From NCBI RefSeq assembly GCF_040729435.1, contig NZ_CP160398.1, positions 5,499,001 through 5,563,000 of the forward strand: a stretch of 64,000 nucleotides of DNA, in the 5' to 3' direction. This document shows, piece after piece, positions 10,446-19,732 of the stretch. A model generated the notes under the pieces. It saw only the letters and a list, made by a program, of their open reading frames with translations, did not search any database and had not been told where the DNA came from. Made by a program: the position numbers and the translations under genes. Every line of letters begins with the position of its first letter. Position 1 is the stretch's first letter. This DNA comes from Pseudomonas sp. HOU2. GTDB taxonomy: Bacteria; Pseudomonadota; Gammaproteobacteria; Pseudomonadales; Pseudomonadaceae.

Positions 10446-11420
10446 ATGTCCAGCCAGTTCCCCGAAGCACGTCCCCGCCGTCTGCGCCGCAATGCGAGCC
10501 TGCGCAGCCTGTTCCAGGAAACCGAGTTCAGCCTGAATGATCTGGTGCTGCCGATTTTCGTCGAAGAAGAGATTGACGACTTCGTGCCGATCAAGAGCAT
10601 GCCGGGGGTGATGCGCATTCCCGAGCGCAAGCTGGCCAGTGAAATCGAGCGTTATGCCCATGCCGGGATCAAGTCGGTGATGACCTTTGGCGTGTCCCAT
10701 CATCTGGACGCCAACGGCAGCGACACCTGGCGCGAAAACGGCCTGGTCTCGCGCATGTCGCGGATTGCCAAGGACGCGGTGCCGGAAATGATCGTGATGT
10801 CCGACACCTGCTTCTGCGAATACACCGATCACGGCCACTGTGGCGTGATGCACAACCACGAAGTCGACAACGACCAGACCCTGATCAACCTCGGCAAGCA
10901 AGCCGTGGCGGCGGCGCGTGCCGGCGCTGACGTGATCGCCCCGTCGGCGGCGATGGACGGCCAGGTGCGGGCAATTCGCCGGGCACTGGATGACGCCGGT
11001 TTCACCCAGATTCCGATCATGGCCTACTCGACCAAATTCGCCTCGGCACTGTATGGCCCGTTCCGCGAGGCCGGTGGCAGCGCGCTGAAGGGCGACCGCA
11101 AAAGTTATCAGATGAACCCGATGAACCGCCGCGAAGCCCTGCGCGAATCGCTGCTCGACGAACAGGAAGGCGCCGATGCGCTGATGGTCAAACCGGCCGG
11201 CGCGTACCTCGACATCATCCGCGACATCCGTGAAACCTCGAACCTGCCGCTGTCGGCGTATCAGGTCAGCGGCGAGTACGCGATGATCAAGTTCGGCGCG
11301 CAGGCCGGTGCAATCGACGAGGATCGCGTGGTGCGCGAAAGCCTGGGCGCGATCAAGCGTGCGGGGGCGGATCTGATCTTCACCTACTTTGCGATGGATC
11401 TGGCGCTGGCCGGGATCTGA
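10446..11420 (+). CDS. hemB: Porphobilinogen synthase, cysteine/zinc type
   Basis: HemB condenses two 5-aminolevulinate molecules to porphobilinogen in heme synthesis. The 324-residue protein carries both Schiff-base lysines, in YSTKFAS (Lys197) and MVKPAG (Lys249). It also has the zinc-ligand cluster [14 protein letters not shown] (Cys122, Cys124, Cys132). From memory, the main P. aeruginosa enzyme instead has an aspartate-rich magnesium-only motif at this place, whereas this protein closely follows E. coli HemB. It may therefore be a second, paralogous HemB; the rest of the genome is not visible. ATG 10446 follows a CAGGAA ribosome-binding site. It is monocistronic between repeat pairs. Confidence 0.96.
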   Translation: MSSQFPEARPRRLRRNASLRSLFQETEFSLNDLVLPIFVEEEIDDFVPIKSMPGVMRIPERKLASEIERYAHAGIKSVMTFGVSHHLDANGSDTWRENGLVSRMSRIAKDAVPEMIVMSDTCFCEYTDHGHCGVMHNHEVDNDQTLINLGKQAVAAARAGADVIAPSAAMDGQVRAIRRALDDAGFTQIPIMAYSTKFASALYGPFREAGGSALKGDRKSYQMNPMNRREALRESLLDEQEGADALMVKPAGAYLDIIRDIRETSNLPLSAYQVSGEYAMIKFGAQAGAIDEDRVVRESLGAIKRAGADLIFTYFAMDLALAGI

Positions 11421-11437
11421 CAGACACCGAAATACCT

Positions 11438-11530
11438 CTGTGGGAGCTGGCTTGCCAGCGATTGCGTCGGTACAGTCAAAATCAATGTTGGCTGATCCAC
11501 CGCTAACGCTGGCAAGCCAGCTCCCACAGG
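11438..11530. repeat. Paired REP element, family B
   Basis: Inverted copies of CTGTGGGAGCTGGCTTGCCA lie between the convergent 3' ends of hemB and the FAD monooxygenase gene. Confidence 0.9.
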
Positions 11531-11549
11531 AATTCAGGGTGTTCTTGGG

Positions 11550-13085
11550 TCAGGGGCAGGCGAAGAACGGCGTAATCCCGTGATCCCGGAAATACCGCTC
11601 GATCACCTTCGGATCCGCACTGTTATCGGCAATCGCCACATAGGTATCCGGGCGCAGCAGATAAAACCCGTTACGCGCCAACCCCGCCGTGTCAAACGCC
11701 GGTCGCCAGTCGAACACGTGCAGCGGCAGATGGTGTTCGTGGCACCAGGTGATCATTTCGTCACTGGTATCGCCGTAAACATGCACCTGCCAGCACGGCT
11801 GGCGCAGCGGTTCATAGTTATCCCCCTCACCATCATGCGCCCACGGCAAGCGGTCGCCGCCGTGGACGTGGCCGGCCGTGCCCTGGCTCAGCGGCATGCC
11901 GCGATAGTTGAGGGTGACTTGCGAAACGGTGCGAAAAAGGAATTCGCGGCTGGCCTCGAAGGTTGCCATTTTCGGGATCAGAAACGGTGCCAGGCGCGTG
12001 CGCAGCAGATCGGCGATGCGCCCCTCGGCGGTGACGAAACTGAACACTTTGTCGGTGGTCGACACCAGGCGGCGAGCGAAGGCAATTCGCTCGGTTTCGT
12101 AAGTGTCGAGCAGCTTCGCCGTGGCGCTGCCGTTGAGCACGGCGGCGAGTTTCCACGCCAGATTGATCGCATCGCCGATGCCGGTGTTCATGCCCTGGCC
12201 GCCGGCGGGGCTGTGCACGTGCGCGGCGTCGCCGAGCAGAAACGCCCGGCCGCTGCGAAAGTGCTCGGCCACGCGGTGATGCACGCGGTAGGTGGAGAAC
12301 CAGTTGACCTCGTCGATGTGCACTTTCAGGTGCTCGATGGCGCGGCTGCTGACGTCGGCAAATTGCAGGGTTTCGGCGCGGTCGGCACGTTCGTCGCGCA
12401 CCGTGCCGATCAGTCGGGCGCGGCCTTCACCGGCCAGCGGGAACACCGCGAGAAAATCCGCTTCGTCCAGATCCAGGTGCAGTTCACCGTTGAGCGCCGG
12501 GCCGCTGGCCTGCACATCCGCCACGTAGAAAATCTGCTGATAGGTGCCGCCCGGAAAGCCGCTGTCGAGGGCTTTGCGCACCACCGAGCGGGCGCCATCG
12601 CAGCCTGCCAGATAGCATGCCTGACACATTTCCTGTTGCCCGTCGGGCAAGCGCAGATGCGCGCTGAGCCCATCGCCGGTTTCTTCGAAACTCTCGAGTT
12701 CGGTATTGCGCTCAACCACTACGTCGTAGTCTTCGAGGCGTTCGAGCAGCAGCCGTTCGTGCTGATCCTGGGGAAAGATTTCGATGAACGAGTAGGGCGT
12801 CAGGCCTTCGCCGATGCGCTGCAACGGCAACTGCGCGACCGGTTTGCCCTTTACCCAGAAATTCGCCGCCGCGACCTTGTGGCCGTTGCGCACCACGGTG
12901 TCGGCCAGGTCCAGCTGGCGGTACAACTCCAGGGTGCGCGCCTGCACCGCCAGTGCTCGTGAGGTGGTGCCGGGCGCGGAGGTCTTGTCAATGATGCGCA
13001 CGCGCACGCCCAGTTTGCTCAGCCACAGGGCCAGCACCAGACCGGTCGGGCCGGCACCGATGATCAGTACGTCGCTGCGGTTCAT
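11550..13085 (-). CDS. FAD-dependent aromatic hydroxylase-type monooxygenase
   Basis: This 511-residue flavoprotein has three motifs of class A flavin monooxygenases. The N-terminal dinucleotide-binding motif is VLIIGAGPTGLVLALWL. The DG motif (YLAGCDGARSVVRKAL) binds FAD and NADPH. The C-terminal FAD motif is LGDAAHVHSPAGGQGMNTGI. The family (PheA/TfdB/MhpA-like) hydroxylates phenols, polyketide aromatics and some antibiotics, but the substrate cannot be read from sequence. No ring-cleavage or regulator gene adjoins it, so it may be a stand-alone detoxification enzyme. Confidence 0.9.
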   Translation of the reverse strand: MNRSDVLIIGAGPTGLVLALWLSKLGVRVRIIDKTSAPGTTSRALAVQARTLELYRQLDLADTVVRNGHKVAAANFWVKGKPVAQLPLQRIGEGLTPYSFIEIFPQDQHERLLLERLEDYDVVVERNTELESFEETGDGLSAHLRLPDGQQEMCQACYLAGCDGARSVVRKALDSGFPGGTYQQIFYVADVQASGPALNGELHLDLDEADFLAVFPLAGEGRARLIGTVRDERADRAETLQFADVSSRAIEHLKVHIDEVNWFSTYRVHHRVAEHFRSGRAFLLGDAAHVHSPAGGQGMNTGIGDAINLAWKLAAVLNGSATAKLLDTYETERIAFARRLVSTTDKVFSFVTAEGRIADLLRTRLAPFLIPKMATFEASREFLFRTVSQVTLNYRGMPLSQGTAGHVHGGDRLPWAHDGEGDNYEPLRQPCWQVHVYGDTSDEMITWCHEHHLPLHVFDWRPAFDTAGLARNGFYLLRPDTYVAIADNSADPKVIERYFRDHGITPFFACP

Positions 13086-13214
13086 GGGCCTGTCCTCCGT
13101 TGGCTGTGCAGCAAGTATGGATCAGCAGGGCGGGGCGGCCAGTTTGTCGGCCAGACGGAAAAAGGCCCCGCGGCGGTGGCGCTGCCGAGCCTTATTGATA
13201 TCTGGCTGAGATTT

Positions 13215-13320
13215 TGTGGCGAGGGAGCTTGCTCCCGCTGGGTCGCGAAGCGGCCCCCCGCTTCTTTGATCAAAGCGGACTGCTGCGCAGTCCAGCGGGA
13301 GCAAGCTCCCTCGCCACAGG
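13215..13320. repeat. Paired repeat, family C (TGTGGCGAGGGAGCTTGCTC)
   Basis: TGTGGCGAGGGAGCTTGCTC and its inverted copy flank about 55 bases at the 3' side of the TonB receptor gene. Family C also occurs at 22709, 23143, 23574, 31092 and 35017. Confidence 0.9.
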
Positions 13321-13337
13321 GGGTGTTCAACAGCGGG

Positions 13338-15542
13338 TTAGAAATCGATGGTGCCCGACAGCTTCGCCACCCGTGGCTCACCCTGGGTCAGATAGCCGCC
13401 CTGCGCCGATTCCCAATACTTCTTGTTGGCCAGGTTCTCGACGCCCAGGCGCAACGTCACGTCTTTCTGCGCGACCTTGAAGGCGTAACGCGCACCCGCG
13501 TCGAAGCGGTTCCAGGTCGGCAGGCTGAGGTTGTTGGCCGCGTCGGCGTACTGGCCGCCGGTGCGCAGCATCCGCGCATTCAACGCTACGCCTTGCAGGC
13601 CCGGTACATCCCAGTCGGCGCCGGCGTTGAACTGGAAGCTCGGCACGCCAATGGCGCGGTTGCCGTCGTTGGCGCCGTTCTGGGTGTTGCGCAGCTCGGT
13701 GTCCATCAGCGTCAGGCCGCTGATCAGGCGCAGGCCATTGATCGGCTCGCCGAACACGTTCATTTCCACGCCTTTGTTGATCTGTTCGCCTTCACGCACG
13801 TAAGTGCAGGTGGTGGCGCTGTTGATTTCGCAGTAACCGTCGCTTGGCTGTTCTATGCGATACACGCCCAGGCTCGCGCCGTAGCTGCCCATGTCGACCT
13901 TGACCCCGGCCTCTGTCTGCTTGGAGCGCGCCGGTGCGTAGACTTCGTTGCCGTTGGTCACGCGCAAACCGCCGGTGCTGGTCGGCGAGGTCGGGCCTTG
14001 CGCCAGGCCTTCGATGTGGTTGGCGTAGAACGACACATGTTCCCACGGCTTGAACACGATGCCGTAGACCGGCGTGGTGATCGATTCGTCGTAGCTCGAC
14101 TTGCGGCTGCCGCTGCCGTAACTGGCGTAGTTGTAGCCCTGCACCACCAGTTGCTGACGACGCAGGCCGGCGGTGATCAGCAGGCGGTCGTCGAAGAAAC
14201 CGAGGGTGTCGGAGAGCGCGAGGCTGCGGTTGAAGGTCTTGCCGACGATGCCCGGATCGCTGAGGTCGCCGCCGGAAAAATTGCCGACCGGCGACGGCGT
14301 TTCCACCGGGTGGTAGATGTTGTTGGCGTACTTGGTCAGGTCGAAATCGTAGGCGCTGCGCTGTTCCGCCCACAGGCCGCTCAGACCGAAATTGAGCTTG
14401 TGGCTGACCGCGCCGGTGTTGAACTTGCCGTTGAGCCCGGCCATCAGGCTGGTGTTGTCTTCATCGTGCGGAATGAACGAGCCGGTGGTGTACGAAGCGC
14501 CATTGTTGCCCACCAGCGTGGTCGAGTTGTAGCGGCCGACTTCGCGGGTGTGTTTGGCGCCGCCGGCGACGTACGCGGTCCAGTTGTCGTTCAGGTCGTA
14601 TTCGGCGCGGAGCATGCCGAAAGTGTCCTCGATGTCGGTGTAACCCCATTTCGGCGCGTAGTTGGTGTCGGCCGATGGCGCGTCCGGAATGTGCGTGGCA
14701 GTGCCGAGGTTGACCGAGTTGCGGCCGCCGTTGACGCGCTCCTTCTGGTAGGCGAAGTCACCGGAAATACGCAGCGCGTCACCGCGATAATCGAGGCCGA
14801 CGCTGAACAGTTTCGAGCGCTGGTTTTCGTGGTCGATGCCGGTGTCGCCTTCGCGCTGGGACAGGTTGATCCGCGCGCCGAAGCGGTTGTCTTCGCCGAA
14901 ACGCTGGCCGATATCGAAGTGCTGACCGATGCGACCTTCGCTGTTGATGTCGGTGGTGTAGCGGCGCAGCGGCTCGTCGCCGGCACGCTTGGGCTGCAGG
15001 TTGACGCCGCCACCGATGCCGGAACCGGTCGGGGTTACGCCGTTGATGAAAGCGTTGGGGCCTTTGAACACTTCCACGCGCTCCAGGGCGTCAGTGGAAA
15101 TGATCTGCCGCGGCAGCACGCCGTACAGGCCGTTATAGGAAATGTCGTCACCGTTGAGCGGCAGGCCGCGGATCATGAACACCTGCGCCTGGTTGGAGAA
15201 GCCCGAAGCCTGGCGCACCGACGAATCGTTGAGCAGCACGTCGGCAACGTTTTCCGCTTGCTGGTCCTGAATCAGCTGTTCGGTGTACGACGCGGCGCTG
15301 AAGGGCACATCCATCATGTCCTGATTGCCCAACACGCCGAGCTGACCGCCACGCGCTACCTGACCGCCGGAATAGGCCGGGGGCAGGGCGTTGGGCGTCG
15401 GTGCCTGGGCGTTGATGTTGACGTCTTCCAGCACCAGCGCTTTGTTATCGCCTTCGGCGGCGTGAGCGGTGACAGTCAGGGAGCACAGCAGGGCGAGAAG
15501 CGTCGGGCGAAAAGGGACAGCGAGACGAGCTGAGGCGGGCAT
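13338..15542 (-). CDS. TonB-dependent siderophore receptor
   Basis: The 734-residue outer-membrane receptor starts with a signal peptide (RPTLLALLCSLTVTAHA). A plug domain follows (VADVLLNDSSVRQ, FMIRGLPLNGDDISYNGL, ERVEVFKGPNAFINGV) and then a 22-strand-type barrel ending in phenylalanine (RVAKLSGTIDF). This is the ferrisiderophore-receptor pattern. No N-terminal signalling (STN) domain is visible, so sigma/anti-sigma control is unlikely. The open frame extends 57 codons upstream, but ATG 15542 begins the signal peptide. A partial Fur-box match lies at 15622, in keeping with iron control. The siderophore is unknown and no biosynthesis genes are near. Confidence 0.93.
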   Translation of the reverse strand: MPASARLAVPFRPTLLALLCSLTVTAHAAEGDNKALVLEDVNINAQAPTPNALPPAYSGGQVARGGQLGVLGNQDMMDVPFSAASYTEQLIQDQQAENVADVLLNDSSVRQASGFSNQAQVFMIRGLPLNGDDISYNGLYGVLPRQIISTDALERVEVFKGPNAFINGVTPTGSGIGGGVNLQPKRAGDEPLRRYTTDINSEGRIGQHFDIGQRFGEDNRFGARINLSQREGDTGIDHENQRSKLFSVGLDYRGDALRISGDFAYQKERVNGGRNSVNLGTATHIPDAPSADTNYAPKWGYTDIEDTFGMLRAEYDLNDNWTAYVAGGAKHTREVGRYNSTTLVGNNGASYTTGSFIPHDEDNTSLMAGLNGKFNTGAVSHKLNFGLSGLWAEQRSAYDFDLTKYANNIYHPVETPSPVGNFSGGDLSDPGIVGKTFNRSLALSDTLGFFDDRLLITAGLRRQQLVVQGYNYASYGSGSRKSSYDESITTPVYGIVFKPWEHVSFYANHIEGLAQGPTSPTSTGGLRVTNGNEVYAPARSKQTEAGVKVDMGSYGASLGVYRIEQPSDGYCEINSATTCTYVREGEQINKGVEMNVFGEPINGLRLISGLTLMDTELRNTQNGANDGNRAIGVPSFQFNAGADWDVPGLQGVALNARMLRTGGQYADAANNLSLPTWNRFDAGARYAFKVAQKDVTLRLGVENLANKKYWESAQGGYLTQGEPRVAKLSGTIDF

Positions 15543-15621
15543 GTCGATACCTGGAGGCGTACGGCCGGTGAGAAAAATTGAACGGCGCGGGGGAACTCCT
15601 TGCGCAAATACGACTCCAGGC

Positions 15622-15640
15622 GCAAATGATAGTAGTTCGC
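15622..15640 (-). promoter_or_regulatory. Possible Fur box upstream of the siderophore receptor
   Basis: GCAAATGATAGTAGTTCGC matches the 19-bp Fur consensus at 12 positions by eye, with a strong AATGATA half, about 80 bases before the receptor start codon. Confidence 0.45.
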
Positions 15641-15695
15641 AGTAACGTTTTGCAAACTGTTTATCTTGCTGAAATTCCAGATCCGAATGAAAACC

Positions 15696-15794
15696 TGTGG
15701 CGAGGGGATTCATCCCCGATGGCGCGCGGAGCGGGCCGCTTTAATATTGGAGGGCTGCTGCGCAGTCCATCGGGGATAAATCCCCTCACCACAA
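15696..15794. repeat. Paired repeat, family D (TGTGGCGAGGGGATTCATCC)
   Basis: Inverted arms GTGGCGAGGGGATTCATCCC and GGGGATAAATCCCCTCACCA lie between the divergent receptor and lipoprotein genes. A sister copy lies at 30401. Confidence 0.88.
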
Positions 15795-15867
15795 AGGTCA
15801 CAGTCCTAGCCTGCGTCACTCCTTTGATCGTATGGTGAACCCGCCTCAATGCACGCCAAGGAGCGCC

Positions 15868-16959
15868 ATGCACACCCCTCGATTACTCATTACCCTCGCC
15901 GCGCTGCTGGCGCTCGCCGGTTGCGCCGGCCAACGCAGCCAGGAGCCGGCGCCACGTGCGCCCGCCGAAGTAAAGGCCGAAATCGTCCGGCTGATGCCGA
16001 CAAAAGTGCCCGACCGCCAAGGCTGGGCCACCGACATCTACGCCGCATTCGCCGCGCAGCACATCAGCCCGACCACGCAAAACCTCTGTTCGGTGCTGGC
16101 CGTGGCCGAGCAGGAATCAACCTATCAGGTAGACCCGACGGTGCCGGGGCTGGGCAAGATCGCTCGCGACGAAATCGACCGCCGCGCCGGCAAGGCGCAC
16201 ATCCCCGGAATGCTGGTCAGCGCCGCGCTGGCGGTGCGTTCGCCCAGCGGCAAAAGCTACAGCAAACGCCTCAACGCGGCACGCAGCGAGAAAGAGTTGA
16301 GCGCGATCTTCGACGATTTCATTGGCATGGTGCCGATGGGCCGCACCTTGTTCGGCGGCTTCAACCCGGTACACACCGCCGGACCGATGCAGGTCAGCAT
16401 CGAATTCGCCGAGCAGCACGCCAAGGATTATCCGTACCCGGTCAACGGCACGATCCGCCACGAAGTGTTCACCCGCCGTGGCGGCATGTACTTCGGCATC
16501 GCGCATCTGCTCGGTTATCCGGTGAGTTACCGCGAGCCGCTGTACCGCTTCGCTGATTTCAACGCCGGCTGGTACGCCAGCCGCAATGCCGCATTCCAGA
16601 ATGCCGTCAGTCGTGCCTCGGGCATCCCGCTGGCGCTGGATGGCGACTTGATCCGCTACGACTCGATCATGCCCGGCACGACCGAACTGGCGGTGCGCAC
16701 CCTCGGCAAGTCGCTGGGCATGCGCAACCCGACCATTCACGATCAACTGGAGAAGGGCAAGACCCTGGAATTCGAAGAGACCAAACTCTACCAGCGCGTG
16801 TTCGAACTGGCCGAGCAGGCTGAAGGCAAGACCTTGCCACGTGCGGTGTTGCCGGGGATCGTTTTGCAGAGCCCGAAAATCACCCGCAAACTGACCACGG
16901 CGTGGTTCGCCAAACGCGTGGATGAGCGCTACAAACGCTGCATGGCCAAGGGCGGGTGA
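15868..16959 (+). CDS. DUF1615 lipoprotein
   Basis: The 363-residue product begins with a lipoprotein signal (LLITLAALLALAGC, Cys19) and is expected to be membrane-anchored. It looks like the DUF1615 family of envelope lipoproteins, with conserved-looking segments LCSVLAVAEQESTYQVDPTV, PVHTAGPMQVSIEFAEQHA and RFADFNAGWYASRN. The pattern E-S-x-Y...G-P-M-Q-V...N-A-G-W-Y resembles lysozyme/transglycosylase folds, so a peptidoglycan-related role is possible but unproven. ATG 15868 follows CAAGGAGCG, a good ribosome-binding site, and was preferred to the upstream GTG-type extension. It stands alone. Confidence 0.83.
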   Translation: MHTPRLLITLAALLALAGCAGQRSQEPAPRAPAEVKAEIVRLMPTKVPDRQGWATDIYAAFAAQHISPTTQNLCSVLAVAEQESTYQVDPTVPGLGKIARDEIDRRAGKAHIPGMLVSAALAVRSPSGKSYSKRLNAARSEKELSAIFDDFIGMVPMGRTLFGGFNPVHTAGPMQVSIEFAEQHAKDYPYPVNGTIRHEVFTRRGGMYFGIAHLLGYPVSYREPLYRFADFNAGWYASRNAAFQNAVSRASGIPLALDGDLIRYDSIMPGTTELAVRTLGKSLGMRNPTIHDQLEKGKTLEFEETKLYQRVFELAEQAEGKTLPRAVLPGIVLQSPKITRKLTTAWFAKRVDERYKRCMAKGG

Positions 16960-17015
16960 GCCGCCGTTACAGCACTCTGACTGCGCGGCGGCCCGGTTGG
17001 CTTGCCCCAGTCAAC

Positions 17016-17108
17016 CTGTGGGAGCGAGCTTGCTCGCGAAGGCGTCGTGTCAGTCGATATTCATGTCACAGGTATATCGCATTCGCGAGCAAGCTCGCTC
17101 CCACAGGG
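17016..17108. repeat. Paired REP element, family A
   Basis: Inverted copies of CTGTGGGAGCGAGCTTGCTC. The right-hand copy lies inside the 3' end of yejF and encodes its last residues. Confidence 0.9.
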
Positions 17109-18695
17109 ATTTCTGTCGAGCGTGAGGCCGGAGGCTTTCAGCAGTTCCTGAGTGTAGGGATGTTGCGGCGCAGCAAAAATCTCCCGCGACGAACCCTGTT
17201 CCACCACCTTGCCATCCTTGATCACCATCAGGTCATGAGCCAGCGCATGCACCACCGCCAGGTCATGGCTGATGAACAGATAGGTCAGCCCATGCTTGAT
17301 CTGCAGTTGCCGCAACAAGTCCACCACTTGTTTCTGCACCGTGCGATCCAGCGCCGAGGTCGGTTCGTCGAGCAGGATCAGCGCCGGCTCCAGCACCAGT
17401 GCGCGGGCGATGGAGATGCGCTGGCGTTGGCCGCCGGAAAATTCGTGGGGGTAGCGATGACGGCTGTTCGGGTCGAGACCGACTTCTTCAAGTACGCGAA
17501 TCACTGCTGCTTCGCGCTCGACCTCGGTGCCGATGCCGTGGGTCAGCAAGCCTTCGGCAATGATCTGCTGCACCGACATGCGCGGGCTCAGGCTGCCGAA
17601 CGGATCCTGGAACACCACCTGAATCTGCCGCCGCAAAGGCCGCATCAAGCGTTGATTGAGCAGGCTCAACTGCTTGTTGCCGAAGCGGATATCGCCCTCG
17701 GATTCCACCAGCCGCAGGATCGCCTGGCCCAGCGTCGATTTGCCCGAACCGGACTCGCCGACAATCCCCAACGTCTTGCCGCGTTGCAGGCGGAAACTGA
17801 CCCCGTCCACCGCTTTGATGTAATCCTGCGAACGACTGAACAGCGCCTTGGGCAGGGCAAACCAGACCTTCAGATCATCGACTTCCAGAAGGTTGTGCTG
17901 GTACGGACTCGGCACCGGCGCACCGCTGGGTTCAGCTTCGATCAGCAAGCGGCTGTAAGGATGCTGCGGCGCGCGAAACAGCGTCTCGCAGTCAGCCTGT
18001 TCGACAATTTCGCCGTGGCGCATCACACACACCCGTTGCGCGATGCGCCGCACCAGATTGAGATCGTGACTGATCAGCAGCATCGACATGCCGAGCCGCT
18101 GTTGCAGCTCGATCAGCAGCTCGAGAATTTTCTGTTGCACGGTCACGTCCAGCGCCGTGGTCGGCTCATCGGCGATCAGCAGTTCCGGCTCATTGGCCAG
18201 CGCCATCGCAATCATCACCCGTTGCCGCTGACCGCCGGAGAGCTGATGCGGGTAGGCTTTCAAGCGCTGCAGCGGTTGGCGAATGCCCACCAGTTCCAGC
18301 AGATCCAACGTGCGCTCACGGGCGGCGCGGCCCTTGAGGCCCTTGTGAATTTCCAGCACTTCGCTGACCTGGCGTTCCACGGTGTGTAGTGGATTGAGCG
18401 AGGTCATCGGCTCCTGGAAAATCATCGCAATCCGGTTGCCACGCAAACCGCGCATCTGCTGCTCGCTGGCATCCAGCAAGTTCACCCCGTTGTAAGCAAT
18501 CGAGCCGCTGCTGCTGACGGTTTTGCCCGGCAACAGACGCAAAATCGAATGCGCCGTGACCGATTTGCCCGAGCCGGACTCACCGACCAGCGCCAGACAC
18601 TCGCCACGACGGATATCGAGGTGCAAACCGTGCACCACTTCCTGCCCGGCGAAGGCGACACGCAGGTCGCGGATTTCCATCAGGTTGTCGCTCAT
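17061..18695 (-). CDS. yejF: Peptide ABC transporter, fused double ATPase subunit (YejF/NppD type)
   Basis: This 544-residue protein contains two complete ABC ATPase domains. Walker A motifs are [16 protein letters not shown] (N half) and [16 protein letters not shown] (C half). Signature motifs are [17 protein letters not shown] and [17 protein letters not shown], with Walker B sequences LLIADEPTT and LILLDEPTS. It powers uptake of peptides through YejB/YejE. ATG 18695, behind GAGGAGCTGAG, is the chosen start, 14 bases after the yejE stop. The normal family end is around LLKASG; the last ~20 residues here are encoded by a REP element ([10 protein letters not shown]), which supplies the stop. 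It is the last gene of the import locus. Confidence 0.95.
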   Translation of the reverse strand: MSDNLMEIRDLRVAFAGQEVVHGLHLDIRRGECLALVGESGSGKSVTAHSILRLLPGKTVSSSGSIAYNGVNLLDASEQQMRGLRGNRIAMIFQEPMTSLNPLHTVERQVSEVLEIHKGLKGRAARERTLDLLELVGIRQPLQRLKAYPHQLSGGQRQRVMIAMALANEPELLIADEPTTALDVTVQQKILELLIELQQRLGMSMLLISHDLNLVRRIAQRVCVMRHGEIVEQADCETLFRAPQHPYSRLLIEAEPSGAPVPSPYQHNLLEVDDLKVWFALPKALFSRSQDYIKAVDGVSFRLQRGKTLGIVGESGSGKSTLGQAILRLVESEGDIRFGNKQLSLLNQRLMRPLRRQIQVVFQDPFGSLSPRMSVQQIIAEGLLTHGIGTEVEREAAVIRVLEEVGLDPNSRHRYPHEFSGGQRQRISIARALVLEPALILLDEPTSALDRTVQKQVVDLLRQLQIKHGLTYLFISHDLAVVHALAHDLMVIKDGKVVEQGSSREIFAAPQHPYTQELLKASGLTLDRNPCGSELARECDIPVT

Positions 18696-18709
18696 CTCAG
18701 CTCCTCGGA

Positions 18710-19732
18710 TCAAGATCGTGGATCAAACGCATCTCGGCAAGCCTCACCGATGAACACCAACAACGACAAAATCAGCGCCAAGGCAAAAAACGCCGTCAGC
18801 CCCAGCCACGGCGCTTGCAGATTGCGCTTGGCCTGGCCAATCAGTTCGCCCAGCGAGGCGGTCCCGGCGGGCATGCCGAAACCGAGGAAATCCAGCGCGG
18901 TGAGGGTGGCGATGGCGCCAGTCAGAATGAACGGCAGGTAGGTCAGGGTGGAGGTCATCGCGTTGGGCAGGATGTGCCGCAACATCAGTTCGCTGTCGGT
19001 CAGCCCCAGCGCCCGCGCGGCTTTGACGTATTCCAGATTGCGTCCACGCAGAAACTCGGCGCGCACCACATCCACCAATGCGAGCCAGGAAAACAGCGCC
19101 ATGATTCCCAGCAACCACCAGAAGCTCGGCGAGACAAAACCGGACAGAATGATCAGCAGATACAGCACCGGCAGCCCCGACCAGATCTCCAGCACCCGTT
19201 GCCCGAGCAAATCGACCCAGCCGCCGTAATAACCCTGCAAGGCTCCGGCAACGATGCCGACCAACGCACTGATGCCGGTGAGGATCAGCGCAAACAGAAT
19301 TGAAATCCGTGTGCCGAAAATCACCCGCGCCAACACGTCCCGCGCCTGATCGTCGGTGCCCAGCCAATTGCTCGATGAGGGAGGGCTGGGGGCCGGTTCA
19401 GTCAAGTCGTAATTGACCGTGTCGTAGCTGAACGGGATCGGCGGAAACAGCATCCAGCCGCCCTGATCCTCGATCAGCCCGTGCACGTAAGCGCTGGCGT
19501 AATCCGGCTGGAACGGCAGTTCGCCGCCGAAATCGGTTTCCAGGTATTCGCTGAGGATCGGGAAGTACAAGGCGCCGTGGTAGCGGATCACCAACGGTTT
19601 GTCGTTGGCGATCAGTTCGCCACCGAGGCAGATCAGGCACAGCCCGAGGAACAGCCACAACGACCAGCGCCCACGGCGATTGGCCTTGAACTGCGCGACC
19701 CGGCGCTGACCCAGAGGAGAGAGTGTGAACAT
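18710..19732 (-). CDS. yejE: Peptide ABC transporter inner-membrane permease (YejE/NppC type)
   Basis: The 340-residue permease has about six membrane segments, starting with WSLWLFLGLCLICLGGELIA. It has a large periplasmic loop after the first segment, typical of YejE/DppC-like subunits. The binding-protein-dependent transport signature (EYVKAARALGLTDSELMLRH) is present near the C-terminus and docks with the ATPase. Its start overlaps the yejB stop by one base and yejF follows after 14 bases, so the three are cotranslated. Substrates of relatives are oligopeptides, microcin C (E. coli Yej) and peptidyl antibiotics (P. aeruginosa Npp). Confidence 0.95.
   Translation of the reverse strand: MFTLSPLGQRRVAQFKANRRGRWSLWLFLGLCLICLGGELIANDKPLVIRYHGALYFPILSEYLETDFGGELPFQPDYASAYVHGLIEDQGGWMLFPPIPFSYDTVNYDLTEPAPSPPSSSNWLGTDDQARDVLARVIFGTRISILFALILTGISALVGIVAGALQGYYGGWVDLLGQRVLEIWSGLPVLYLLIILSGFVSPSFWWLLGIMALFSWLALVDVVRAEFLRGRNLEYVKAARALGLTDSELMLRHILPNAMTSTLTYLPFILTGAIATLTALDFLGFGMPAGTASLGELIGQAKRNLQAPWLGLTAFFALALILSLLVFIGEACRDAFDPRS

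Noticed and set aside
11580..12962. 460-residue plus-strand ORF opposite the FAD monooxygenase
   Set aside because: The minus frame has all flavoprotein motifs; this frame has none.
13176..15533. 785-residue plus-strand ORF opposite the siderophore receptor
   Set aside because: The minus-strand frame is an unmistakable TonB receptor; the antisense frame comes from third-position GC bias.
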